Positions 41,220-48,074 of a stretch of 64,000 nt of DNA are shown piece by piece (within the stretch, counting starts at the first letter, position 1; each line of letters begins with the position of its first letter). Origin of the DNA: Jeotgalibacillus proteolyticus. GTDB lineage: Bacteria > Bacillota > Bacilli > Bacillales > Jeotgalibacillaceae. The notes beneath the pieces were generated by a model that searched no databases, was not told the origin of the DNA, and saw only the letters and a list, made by a program, of their open reading frames with translations. The translations under genes were made by a program, and so were the position numbers. The stretch is from positions 62,001-126,000 of the forward strand of contig NZ_PREZ01000004.1 of NCBI RefSeq assembly GCF_002926065.1, in the 5' to 3' direction.

Positions 41220-41978
41220 TTAAATAATTTTTTGATTGCCAAGAAATTTGTTTATAAAGTAAATCTGGCCCTTACCAGTTACTTTCGTTGTTTTGGTTTG
41301 CTTCATTTCACCACTGGTACTAGATCGAACACCCTTTTTAATTTCAAAGAGGCCCAAGTCTAAAGATTTTTGCGTAGGAAGGTTGTACATCCCTCCGACT
41401 TTCTTGCAGAGATAACCTTTTTCTCGCATCCATTCGTACAAGCGTTTTTCGCCTGTATTAACTCCTTTTTGTCTTAAGAGGTTAGCGAGCTCTTTTATCA
41501 AAATGGTGTCGGGTGATACTTCAAGTGATTCTGCAAAAACAACTTTCGGCCGGTCCTGGACGATCTGCCTTTGAGCTGTTTCTTTTGCAGTGCGTTCTTC
41601 TTTCAAGGTGGTTAAAATCTTGATCATGTTATCGGGATCAGCGAGCATCCTGTCCAATGTTTCCGGCGTGGCATATGCTCCATGTTTTCTGATGGAAGGT
41701 AGCACTTCCGATTTAATCCAGCGTTTGAATATTTTCGCTTCGTATTTCCTGCTAGCAAAGATCAATTCATAAAGTCCTTGCTCATTTACTAAATTTGTTA
41801 GTCCCTGACGCCCTATGTTCAACATAGACCGTTCATCTTGATCTAATCGGCCAAGGGCTTGAGTGACATTTTTGATATCCAAGACTTTGCAAACATCAGC
41901 TGCAACAAACCAAGGTTCATTGTTTTGATCGATGATTCTAAGCTCAGTACCGTTAAAGACTTTCGTGATGCTATTCAT
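41220..41978 (-). CDS. phage antirepressor (BRO-N domain plus KilAC-like C-terminus)
   Basis: 252 residues from the ATG behind AGGGGAG. BRO-N domain at 1-100 (VFNGTELRIIDQNNEPWFVAADVCKVLDI...FKRWIKSEVLPSIRKHG), a charged linker, then an ANT/KilAC domain (LIKELANLLRQKGVNTGEKRLYEWMREKGYL). Such proteins counteract the repressor during induction. It overlaps the LexA-like gene by eight bases. Confidence 0.87.
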   Translation of the reverse strand: MNSITKVFNGTELRIIDQNNEPWFVAADVCKVLDIKNVTQALGRLDQDERSMLNIGRQGLTNLVNEQGLYELIFASRKYEAKIFKRWIKSEVLPSIRKHGAYATPETLDRMLADPDNMIKILTTLKEERTAKETAQRQIVQDRPKVVFAESLEVSPDTILIKELANLLRQKGVNTGEKRLYEWMREKGYLCKKVGGMYNLPTQKSLDLGLFEIKKGVRSSTSGEMKQTKTTKVTGKGQIYFINKFLGNQKII

Positions 41979-42210
41979 ACTGTTCTCCCCTTTCTGTGAT
42001 CCAGAGGGCCCGTGGCTGACTTTCAACAAAATCGATATAACCTTTTTCTTTCAAATTTTGAAAATGCAGATGTACAGTCGATGTTGACTTCAGGTTCACA
42101 AGATCACCAATTTCTCTAATGGTTGGTGGATACTTGTTAGCTTGGATGAATGACCGGATAGCTTTTAAAACTTTTGCCTGGCTCTTGCTGAGCGATCTTT
42201 CTTTAATCAT
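41971..42210 (-). CDS. LexA-like DNA-binding domain without protease domain
   Basis: 79 residues, all matching the N-terminal winged helix of LexA: SKSQAKVLKAIRSFIQANKYPPTIREIGDLVNLKSTSTVHLHFQNLKEKGYI. The Ala-Gly cleavage site and the Ser/Lys protease domain of full LexA (about 205 residues) are missing. It is the third gene of the early operon, coupled to a 35-residue gene. It could bind LexA-like boxes and modulate the SOS response or phage promoters without being cleavable. An upstream in-frame GTG is an alternative start. Confidence 0.8.
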   Translation of the reverse strand: MIKERSLSKSQAKVLKAIRSFIQANKYPPTIREIGDLVNLKSTSTVHLHFQNLKEKGYIDFVESQPRALWITERGEQYE

Positions 42211-42310
42211 TAGCTTCACGATCTTTCCTGACGTCTTGACAAGCGCACTCCCAAAGGATTCCAAAGCCCACACTCAAAGGCAGAATGAATAATAAGTGCC
42301 AAAATTCCAT
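42203..42310 (-). CDS. 35-residue membrane peptide
   Basis: MEFWHLLFILPLSVGFGIL forms one hydrophobic helix, followed by a short charged tail. AAAGGATG lies eight bases upstream of the ATG, and the stop overlaps the LexA-like start, so translation is coupled. It could be a small membrane toxin, an exclusion peptide or just a leader; nothing decides. Confidence 0.5.
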   Translation of the reverse strand: MEFWHLLFILPLSVGFGILWECACQDVRKDREAND

Positions 42311-42326
42311 TACTGAAACATCCTTT

Positions 42327-42566
42327 CTAACATGCATTCCCTTCAAGCAACTTAGGGTTGCTTGTTACTTCAAAAAAAATGGTCCATTCAATCTCTAATG
42401 CATCAGCGATTTTCTTTGCAACCGGGACTGAGGGTTTTCGTTCACCCTTTTCAACCATGCTGTAGAACTGACGAGATACATCTGAAAGGTCTGCAACTTC
42501 TTGCTGTGAAAGATTTAGTCGCTCCCTTTGTTTGATCAAGAGAACCTGTAGTTGTTTTTTAGTCAC
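42327..42566 (-). CDS. Cro-like XRE repressor of the early promoter
   Basis: 79 residues from the second GTG (AGGTG upstream). It has a classical helix-turn-helix (NLSQQEVADLSDVSRQFYSMVEKGERKPS). It is the first gene of the leftward early operon and divergent from the CI-like repressor; three 15-bp operators lie between. It should shut down the lysogenic promoter during lytic growth. Confidence 0.82.
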   Translation of the reverse strand: MTKKQLQVLLIKQRERLNLSQQEVADLSDVSRQFYSMVEKGERKPSVPVAKKIADALEIEWTIFFEVTSNPKLLEGNAC

Positions 42567-42584
42567 TGTATTCACCTCTCTTGT

Positions 42585-42599
42585 GCAACTTTAGGTTGC
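42585..42599. promoter_or_regulatory. operator O1 (GCAACTTTAGGTTGC)
   Basis: An inverted repeat with half-site GCAACT, centred between the early promoter start and the cro-like gene. One of three nearly identical operators in the divergent control region. Confidence 0.75.
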
Positions 42600-42611
42600 T
42601 TTCTAACTCTT

Positions 42612-42639
42612 ATTATACGCAACTTTAAGTTGCTGTCAA
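42612..42639 (-). promoter_or_regulatory. early (lytic) promoter, -35 TTGACA / -10 TATAAT
   Basis: On the minus strand both hexamers are perfect, separated by 16 bases. The operator O2 fills the spacer exactly, so repressor binding would block polymerase. It drives cro and the whole early operon. Confidence 0.85.
42619..42633. promoter_or_regulatory. operator O2 (GCAACTTTAAGTTGC)
   Basis: The most symmetrical of the operators, placed precisely in the spacer of the early promoter. An additional GTTGCAAC palindrome lies at 42646-42653. Confidence 0.8.
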
Positions 42640-42674
42640 CAAATTGTTGCAACTTTTTTTTACTTTTCTTTTTA

Positions 42675-42689
42675 GCAACTACATGTTGC
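42675..42689. promoter_or_regulatory. operator O3 (GCAACTACATGTTGC)
   Basis: An inverted repeat ending two bases before the TATAAT box (42692-42697) of the rightward repressor promoter. It is suited to autoregulation or to Cro-type shut-off. Confidence 0.75.
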
Positions 42690-42691
42690 GT

Positions 42692-42697
42692 TATAAT
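42692..42697 (+). promoter_or_regulatory. -10 box of the repressor promoter
   Basis: A perfect TATAAT, 37 bases before the repressor ATG. The -35 is weak, as expected for an activated or weak maintenance promoter. Confidence 0.65.
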
Positions 42698-42733
42698 ACT
42701 TATTAGAAAGCCTTATAGATCGGGGTGTGAACA

Positions 42734-43084
42734 ATGTTTCCTGAAACATTAAAAAAATTGAGAATGCAAAAAAAATACAGCCAGCAGTATATGGCCGATC
42801 TCTTGGGTGTAACTCGCCAAGCATATTCAAAATATGAAACCGGAGAAGCCCAGCCTGGTCATGAAGGTTTGTTAAAGATAGCAAAGAAGTTTGATGTATC
42901 TGTGGATTATCTATTGGGGAATGATGAGACTCATAATTCTCTTTCAGAAGAAGATCGTAAAATACTCGATTTTGCAAACTCGGTTGAAGGTGAATGGTAC
43001 TCAAAATTACCTGAGACTGACCAGGAAGTAATCGAACACTTTCGTAGTCTTTATTACATGTTGGAGAAGAATAAGAAAAATTAA
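42734..43084 (+). CDS. CI/ImmR-like phage repressor
   Basis: 116 residues. The N-terminal XRE helix-turn-helix (YSQQYMADLLGVTRQAYSKYETGEAQP) is followed by a helix ending in DVSVDYLLGN, as in ImmR and Xre of Bacillus elements, then a short acidic C-terminal part. There is no LexA-type protease domain, so inactivation probably relies on the ImmA/IrrE-type protease encoded downstream. GGGGTG ribosome site. Confidence 0.87.
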   Translation: MFPETLKKLRMQKKYSQQYMADLLGVTRQAYSKYETGEAQPGHEGLLKIAKKFDVSVDYLLGNDETHNSLSEEDRKILDFANSVEGEWYSKLPETDQEVIEHFRSLYYMLEKNKKN

Positions 43085-43142
43085 CTCGCGCGTGCTATAG
43101 AGGTAGTAATACATTATTTACTTTATTAAACCTTATTATTAT

Positions 43143-43252
43143 TGTTCCAATACTGTTCCAACACTGTTCCAATATTGTTCCAAGTTCCGTTTTAACAGTT
43201 GTGTTCAGCCCTTTATTGTCAAGGCTTCAAGGTGTTCCAACACTGTTCCGGG
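43143..43252 (+). repeat. 11-bp direct repeats TGTTCCAAnAn in the repressor-protease gap
   Basis: TGTTCC occurs at 43143, 43154, 43165 and 43176, exactly 11 bp apart, and again as a pair at 43233 and 43244 with the same spacing. The 313-bp stretch 43085-43397 has no gene; besides the repeats it carries the promoter and SOS-like box of the next gene. The phased repeats look like binding sites for a protein on one face of the helix. Confidence 0.7.
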
Positions 43253-43353
43253 TTAGAGTACTTCCAAAACGAGGAAGAAACGACCATTATTTTACATATC
43301 AAATTTTATTTATATAAATTCTTCTTACACTTCCAATTTTGGGAGTTTTCTTT

Positions 43354-43378
43354 TATACTTCAATAGAACACTTGTTCG
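43354..43378 (+). promoter_or_regulatory. promoter (-10 TATACT) overlapped by a LexA-like box before the ImmA-type gene
   Basis: A -10 TATACT at 43354-43359 is followed six bases later by AGAACACTTGTTCG (43365-43378), which matches the Gram-positive LexA consensus CGAACRNRYGTTYG at 12 of 14 positions. The box covers the expected transcription start. If bound by LexA, the protease gene would be induced by DNA damage. Confidence 0.5.
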
Positions 43379-43397
43379 TATGAAAGGAGTGGTTCTT

Positions 43398-43919
43398 TTG
43401 AAGCTCTGGAAGACAGATTTAGAAAATTATATTGAAAACTTGTACCTGTCAATTGATGTATTTAAGCCGAGTCAAATTGACCCCGAAACCGTTGCGGCTA
43501 GATTAGGAATCGCTTTAAGGTATGAAGCCCTCCCCAGTAAATGCTTAATGATCGATGGAGTTTGTTACATCTTTTTAGATGAAAGACTCAGTGACCATGA
43601 GCAAAAACGGTATTTTTGTCACGAGCTATGCCACGCACTCCTTCATGTGGGGAGTCAAAGAAATATGCCCCTATCTTTCCGTCAATTACAAGAGTGGAGA
43701 GCAACAAATTTCATGCAGCAAGCCTGTGTGCCAACCTTTATGTTAGAAAAAGTTATTCAGGGAATACGGTTTGAATCACACGCGGTAAATGCCATTGCGA
43801 AAGCGTTTAGTGTAGAGCACGACCTGGCAAGTAAACGACTGCAGCAATACCTTAGGATGAAGAAAGAGCAGGAGTTTTTCTATCAGATGCAGCAGTTGCT
43901 GACCAATCAAAAATACTAG
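43398..43919 (+). CDS. ImmA/IrrE-family metallopeptidase
   Basis: 173 residues from a TTG start with AAAGGAG eight bases upstream (an ATG 18 bases earlier is within the ribosome site). The zinc protease motif HELCH lies in RYFCHELCHALLH, followed by the family pattern EWRATNFMQQACVPTFML. In ICEBs1 and related phages ImmA cleaves the repressor to trigger excision. Here it is separated from its putative target repressor by a repeat-rich gap and has its own promoter. Confidence 0.88.
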   Translation: MKLWKTDLENYIENLYLSIDVFKPSQIDPETVAARLGIALRYEALPSKCLMIDGVCYIFLDERLSDHEQKRYFCHELCHALLHVGSQRNMPLSFRQLQEWRATNFMQQACVPTFMLEKVIQGIRFESHAVNAIAKAFSVEHDLASKRLQQYLRMKKEQEFFYQMQQLLTNQKY

Positions 43920-44053
43920 AATGACGAAATTAAGAAATTGCAATAAAGGAACTATAGTGATATTTCGTCACTAGATAATAAATCAACTGGAATGCTCGTC
44001 ATAATCACTTCTATTGCAAAATGATAATGGATGTATAGAAGAGAGGTGAATAA

Positions 44054-45238
44054 ATGTACTGTAATAAGGTGAAAACAAAAAAAGGTGTAGTATGGGAATG
44101 CATGGAGGACGCCCCGCCTGATCCAGTTACCGGGAAGCGAAGAAGAGTATCAGCCAGGGATAAAAATAAAGGGATAGCAAAAGCGAAGGTAGAGGAAAAG
44201 ATCGATCAGCTCACTGAGCATGGTTTATTGGTGGCCGGCTCTAAAGCGAACATTACCTTTGAGCAATTGGCTGACCTCTGGCTGAAACATGTAACCGAAA
44301 ACAAAAAAAATTCAACGAAGTATTCCTATGAATATCATGTCAAACGATTTAATAAATACGTATCAAGAATTGATGTCAGGTCATTCACCCGAAAGATGTA
44401 TCAAAATGTCTTAAACGCCATGATGAAAGATGGGTACTCAGAAAACACCATCATTAATGCTCATGCAGCTGCTAAGAAGATTTTCCGCCAGGCGGTCATT
44501 TGGGATATCATTAAGAACTCCCCTGCTGACTATGTAAAGCCGCCTAAGAAATTAAAGACAGTTGAAGAGATTGAAAAAGATGAAGTGCTTGAATTGTTCT
44601 TCGAGGAGGATCTGCTTGAGAAGTTTTTAAAGGCAAGTTTAAAGGATGGCCTGAAAGATGATGCTTATTTTTTGCATACGCTCTCTTTTAGTGGAATGCG
44701 AGTAGGGGAAAATTGTGCCCTTACAGAAGATGATATTGACTTTACCTCCAATACGATACGGATCACGAAGACCATGTACAATATCAGCGGTAATACAAGT
44801 CAATTCGAAATCACTACACCGAAAACGCAGAAATCAATTCGAACCATCCCTTTTGGCCCCAGGCTGGCCTTTATTTTCAAACGACAGATTGCCATCATGA
44901 AAGAGGAACGATTGAAAAACGGGAAAGATTTTAACCCCCGGAAGTTCCTTGCGGTGAATCATGAAGGTAATCCCCGGACTCCACGGTTTATTCATTACCG
45001 TATTCAGCGCCTGGCGAAGCTAATTAATTATAAGGGCAAAGCCAACCCTCATAAATTCCGACACAGTCATGTATCTTTAATGGCTGCTGCCGGAATTAGT
45101 CAGGATGTCATTATGGATCGGATGGGTCACTCCGATTCCTCGACCACAAGAAAGGTTTATACCCATGTCACGAAACAAGCGAAAATCGAAGCTCCAATCA
45201 TCATGGAAGAAAAATTCGGAAAGATGCTCGATTTTTAA
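44054..45238 (+). CDS. int: tyrosine-family phage integrase
   Basis: 394 residues. N-terminal arm-binding domain (YCNKVKTKKGVVWECMEDAPPDP), core-binding SAM-like domain (about 70-165) and catalytic domain with Arg in FSGMRVGE, His333/Arg336 in HKFRH, His359 in MGHSD and the nucleophile Tyr369 in KVYTHV. It integrates and, with an excisionase, excises the prophage. It lies at the right end, 16 bases from GTCAGG arm-like repeats. The 134-bp gap before it has no gene. Confidence 0.95.
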   Translation: MYCNKVKTKKGVVWECMEDAPPDPVTGKRRRVSARDKNKGIAKAKVEEKIDQLTEHGLLVAGSKANITFEQLADLWLKHVTENKKNSTKYSYEYHVKRFNKYVSRIDVRSFTRKMYQNVLNAMMKDGYSENTIINAHAAAKKIFRQAVIWDIIKNSPADYVKPPKKLKTVEEIEKDEVLELFFEEDLLEKFLKASLKDGLKDDAYFLHTLSFSGMRVGENCALTEDDIDFTSNTIRITKTMYNISGNTSQFEITTPKTQKSIRTIPFGPRLAFIFKRQIAIMKEERLKNGKDFNPRKFLAVNHEGNPRTPRFIHYRIQRLAKLINYKGKANPHKFRHSHVSLMAAAGISQDVIMDRMGHSDSSTTRKVYTHVTKQAKIEAPIIMEEKFGKMLDF

Positions 45239-45254
45239 AGAAATCAAAAAAAAT

Positions 45255-45304
45255 GTCAGGGTTTTGTCAGGTTTTTTAAAGAAAAACTGATCAAAACACC
45301 TGAC
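45255..45304. repeat. GTCAGG repeats at the right end (putative integrase arm sites)
   Basis: GTCAGG at 45255 and 45266 (11 bp apart) plus an inverted copy (CCTGAC, 45299-45304). They mirror the three copies at 75-109 at the left end. Confidence 0.6.
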
Positions 45305-45379
45305 CAACAGCGATATTAAGCCATTCTTTAAATTTTTACAGATGTATAAGTATCACAACGGATAAGAATGACTTAATTT

Positions 45380-45406
45380 ACGCTCCTTTATATGGAGCGT
45401 TTTTTT
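45380..45406 (+). terminator. terminator after integrase, candidate right attachment region
   Basis: ACGCTCC / GGAGCGT stem followed by Ts at 45401-45406. Hairpin core and T tract resemble the hairpin at 46-74, which suggests the recombination core lies in or near these hairpins. The prophage end is placed here provisionally. Confidence 0.6.
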
Positions 45407-45475
45407 ATGTTTTATCGAAAGACCTTGATAATGATTATGGATGAGACTATAGAACATAACGATAATCGTAGAAAC

Positions 45476-45602
45476 ACGGGGTGAACGGAGCGGGGGTGGC
45501 GGCTCCGGCAGGATGAAGAGGGGGCTTGAGATCCACTTGCTGAAATTAAGTGAGCTAAAGCCCCGTCCCACGGAAAGCATTCGTATGAAGCGCAGTACAC
45601 CG
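45476..45602 (+). repeat. dispersed GC-rich repeat element, copy 1
   Basis: A GC-rich, gene-free stretch inside the intergenic region 45239-45672. The part from CTTGAGATCCACTTGC to GGAAAGCAT and GAAGCGCA matches, with interruptions, the reverse strand of 60041-60119. It resembles the short dispersed repeats of unknown function seen in many Bacillaceae genomes (GCCCCGYCCCRCGGAAAGC core). Copy 1 is longer at its left side than copy 2. Confidence 0.7.
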
Positions 45603-45672
45603 GAAAAAAGAGGCAGTGGCATACGTTTTGTTTAGCCTCTTTATTCTTTACTGTGCCATGACCTCAGCGCAC

Positions 45673-45897
45673 CTACATGACCAGTGGTTCTTTTTCGATG
45701 ACAGGAATACAGGAAAGAATATTGCTGTAGGTAAAGGTGCGGGTAGTTTTTCGCAGGTAACAGTAGGCAGCCATTGAATGTTCATTCAGCTTAAGCACTT
45801 TTATTTTTCTTTGGCTGATCTGATTAGTATTTGAGATATAAATCATTTCTACATCCAGATTTTTTTGCATAGCATGAAACAGCTGCTTTTTAATCAT
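45673..45897 (-). CDS. small WYL-domain-like protein under a LexA box
   Basis: 74 residues from the ATG behind GGAGGG. The pattern VEMIYISNTNQISQRKIKVLKLNEHSMAAYCYLRKTTRTFTYSNILSC matches a stand-alone WYL-like fold (ligand or nucleic-acid sensing). It is the first host gene beside the prophage. The promoter has a near-perfect LexA box touching the -10, so it should be damage-inducible. Related small WYL proteins occur next to Y-family polymerases in Bacillus, but none is present here. Confidence 0.72.
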   Translation of the reverse strand: MIKKQLFHAMQKNLDVEMIYISNTNQISQRKIKVLKLNEHSMAAYCYLRKTTRTFTYSNILSCIPVIEKEPLVM

Positions 45898-45918
45898 TGA
45901 TTTCCCTCCTCTCCCTCT

Positions 45919-45937
45919 ATTATAGAACAAATGTTCT
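45919..45937 (-). promoter_or_regulatory. LexA (SOS) box overlapping a TATAAT -10
   Basis: AGAACAAATGTTCT (45924-45937) has a perfect GAAC-4-GTTC core and fits the Gram-positive consensus except for its outer bases. The minus-strand TATAAT (45919-45924) shares its last base with the box. Confidence 0.75.
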
Positions 45938-46000
45938 GTTTTTAGTACAAAAAAGTACTTCCTTTATCTCCAAAAAAATCTTCTTCCTCCTGTCCGTGCC

Positions 46001-46040
46001 AAAAAAGAACAGCCAATAAAAAATTGGCTGTTCTTTTTTT
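46001..46040. terminator. bidirectional-looking terminator
   Basis: AAGAACAGCCAAT / ATTGGCTGTTCTT stem of about 13 bp with A and T tracts on its two sides. It ends the small membrane-protein gene on the minus strand. Confidence 0.85.
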
Positions 46041-46043
46041 CTA

Positions 46044-46187
46044 TTATTCTTTTGTAAGGTAATTTACAAATTGATTGACCAGCTCTATGTCTCCGGTAAT
46101 GACAAGGGCCGGGAGCAGGATAAGTACACCAACTACCGCTAAGTTTGAAAGGAAAAAGATTTTCATGCCTTTTTTTAACACTTTCAT
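46044..46187 (-). CDS. 47-residue single-span membrane protein
   Basis: A short gene with AAGGTGATG as ribosome site. The product starts MKVLKKGMKIFFLSNLAVVG and has one hydrophobic helix (about 11-30), then an acidic segment. A terminator follows its stop directly. Probably a host gene; function unknown. Confidence 0.6.
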   Translation of the reverse strand: MKVLKKGMKIFFLSNLAVVGVLILLPALVITGDIELVNQFVNYLTKE

Positions 46188-46321
46188 TATGTCATCACCT
46201 TTTTTCTTTAATGGTAAAGCTTATTGATAGTATGCTCCTCCACTTGCAATAATTCAATCATTTTATTTAGAATAGTTAAAATATTTAAAAATATAAATAA
46301 ACGACAGTCATTAGACGCTAG

Positions 46322-46666
46322 TTAAGCTTCCTCTTTGGCTTTATATCCATGCTTTTCAAACTCATTAAATACATTCTTCAGCCTCGGATTTCCCTCTCCG
46401 ATAATATCATCACCAATCAGTACAACGGGATAAAATAAATCCTCATCAAACACTCTGCTGACAAATGCCGCTTTTTTCTCATCGCTTTGAGGTTGATTTA
46501 TATCCACATAATCCATTGTAAAAGGCTGATCGGGAAATTTCCGACCGATAGCGGCTTCAAGCCATTCGAAGGTTTCTTTGGAGGATGGTGCACCTACACA
46601 GCTCGGGCAAATGGTTTCTGCCCCATAAACGGTCACTGTAACTGGTTTTTCTGTCAATATTGGCAC
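46322..46666 (-). CDS. yuzD: YuzD-like thioredoxin-fold protein (DUF1462)
   Basis: 114 residues with ICPSC (Cys20/Cys23) after the first strand and VDINQP...YPVVLIGDDIIGEG, the pattern of YuzD, a glutaredoxin/thioredoxin-like family. It is divergent from the Nfu-like gene yutI, as in B. subtilis, which suggests a link to Fe-S or redox work. No experiment defines its role. Confidence 0.85.
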   Translation of the reverse strand: MPILTEKPVTVTVYGAETICPSCVGAPSSKETFEWLEAAIGRKFPDQPFTMDYVDINQPQSDEKKAAFVSRVFDEDLFYPVVLIGDDIIGEGNPRLKNVFNEFEKHGYKAKEEA

Positions 46667-46759
46667 TTCCTTTCATTTCATAACATTGTTTTAATCTCGA
46701 TGGATGGATTTTTTTCTTCATCCTTATTATAATAGATGTTAGGAAAGGAGTCGATTTGA

Positions 46760-46996
46760 ATGACAGAAGTTGAAATGAAAGATTCAGTTCAGGAAGTTCT
46801 CGATAAGCTTCGTCCATTCCTTCTTCGCGATGGCGGAGACTGTGAATTAGTGGATGTTGAAGATGGCATTGTTAAGCTTAGACTTCTTGGAGCCTGCGGA
46901 ACGTGCCCAAGCTCGACGATTACTCTTAAAGCCGGTATTGAACGTGCTTTACTTGAGGAAGTGCCTGGTGTCGTTGAGGTAGAGCAAGTATTTTAA
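46760..46996 (+). CDS. yutI: NifU-like Fe-S scaffold/carrier (YutI)
   Basis: 78 residues forming one Nfu domain: [21 protein letters not shown]...[26 protein letters not shown], with the cluster-binding Cys46-x-x-Cys49. It delivers [4Fe-4S] clusters made by the SUF system to target enzymes. The suf genes lie at the right end of this window and lipoyl synthase, a 4Fe-4S enzyme, in between. AGGAG upstream of ATG. Confidence 0.93.
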   Translation: MTEVEMKDSVQEVLDKLRPFLLRDGGDCELVDVEDGIVKLRLLGACGTCPSSTITLKAGIERALLEEVPGVVEVEQVF

Positions 46997-47044
46997 TCAA
47001 CCGGATAATGTAAGTGGCACTTATACTCCACTTCTTATAATGGT

Positions 47045-47079
47045 AAAACCCCCCACAAGTCTGTGAGGGGTTGTTTTTT
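47045..47079. terminator. terminator between convergent yutI and dehydrogenase genes
   Basis: AACCCCnCAC / GTGAGGGGTT hairpin with T tract on plus and A-rich start on minus. It can serve both convergent genes. Confidence 0.8.
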
Positions 47080-47081
47080 AA

Positions 47082-48044
47082 TCATTTTACCGGCGTAACG
47101 GGATCCTTCCCTGAAAGTACATTAATTATATTTTCAGCACATAGATCCATCATGGCAAACCTGGTTTCAACTGAGGCACTGCCAATATGAGGAACAGCAA
47201 CTACATTTGCTAACGACAAAAGCGGATGATCCTTGTCGATTGGCTCTTTGTCAAATACATCAAGCCCGGCACCAGCAATTTCCCCATTTTTTAATGCCTC
47301 TATAAGTGCTTCCTCATCCACTACCGGGCCTCTGCCTGCGTTAATTAATATAGCGGATTTCTTCATTTTTTTGAACTGCTCAGATCCGAGCATACCCTTG
47401 GTTTGCTCGGTTAAAGGCGCAAGGCAAAGGACAAAGTCAGACTTAGTCAATAACTCATCCAGCTCAGCGTGCTTCGCATTATATTTTTCTTCCGCCTCTT
47501 TTTTACGGGAGCGTGTATGATAAAGGATGTCCATGTCAAAGCCCTTTGCTCTTTGAGCTACTGCCTGGCCGATATTCCCCATCCCCACTATACCAAGCGT
47601 CTTATGATGTATATCCTTACCCGCAAGCAGGTATGGTGACCATGATTTCCAGTTTCCGTCTTTTATATAACGGTCTGACTCAACAATTCTTCTCGCTGAC
47701 GCCATCAAAAGAGAAAAGGCCAGATCAGCAGTGGTATCTGTCAGCACATCAGGAGTATTGGTAATCATTACTCCTCTTTTTTTAGCTTCTTCAACCTCAA
47801 TATTGTCGTAGCCGACTGCCAGATTTGCGACAATTTCAAGATCATCGCCTCCTTGGTCCAACAGCTCAGCATTTACTTGATCTGACAGCATCGTTAAAAG
47901 TGCGTTACAGCGCTTCGCCTGCTTTAAGAGCTCTTCTCTTGGACATACCTGATCCTCATGCGGCCAAAAATCTACATTAAATTGCTCTGAAAGTCTGCTT
48001 ATTACTTTTTCATCAATTTTTCGGGTTATAAATACATTTTTCAA
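47082..48044 (-). CDS. D-isomer 2-hydroxyacid dehydrogenase (glyoxylate/hydroxypyruvate reductase-like)
   Basis: About 320 residues. NAD(P)-binding GIVGMGNIGQAVAQRAKGF (near 150), catalytic Arg in NLAVGYDN...INAGRGPVVDE region, Glu in FDKEPI and His in PHIGSAS (near 287). Closest in pattern to GyaR/YvcT, which reduce glyoxylate or 2-ketogluconate. The start is uncertain: TTG 48044 has AAGGGG at a fair distance, while GTG 48056 overlaps the site. In B. subtilis this family is encoded elsewhere, so it is an insertion in the yut order. Confidence 0.87.
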   Translation of the reverse strand: MKNVFITRKIDEKVISRLSEQFNVDFWPHEDQVCPREELLKQAKRCNALLTMLSDQVNAELLDQGGDDLEIVANLAVGYDNIEVEEAKKRGVMITNTPDVLTDTTADLAFSLLMASARRIVESDRYIKDGNWKSWSPYLLAGKDIHHKTLGIVGMGNIGQAVAQRAKGFDMDILYHTRSRKKEAEEKYNAKHAELDELLTKSDFVLCLAPLTEQTKGMLGSEQFKKMKKSAILINAGRGPVVDEEALIEALKNGEIAGAGLDVFDKEPIDKDHPLLSLANVVAVPHIGSASVETRFAMMDLCAENIINVLSGKDPVTPVK

Positions 48045-48074
48045 TCTGCTTTGCACCCCTTTAAAAATTCGATT

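Larger units (their letters stand above)
1..45406. mobile_element. integrated siphovirus-type prophage
   Basis: The region holds a contiguous phage gene set: tyrosine integrase, repressor/Cro/antirepressor, DnaD/DnaC-like replication genes, RecT, ArpU-type late regulator, small and large terminase, portal, capsid, tape measure, Dit/Tal tail tip, holins and amidase. No key structural gene looks broken, so it may be inducible. Nearly all genes read on the minus strand, and the repressor, protease and integrase read on plus, as usual for temperate phages of Bacillaceae. The right boundary lies just after the integrase (about 45,305-45,406). The left boundary is near or just left of base 75, because host sequence cannot be recognised there. 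Boundaries are inferred from the GTCAGG repeats at both ends. Confidence 0.93.
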
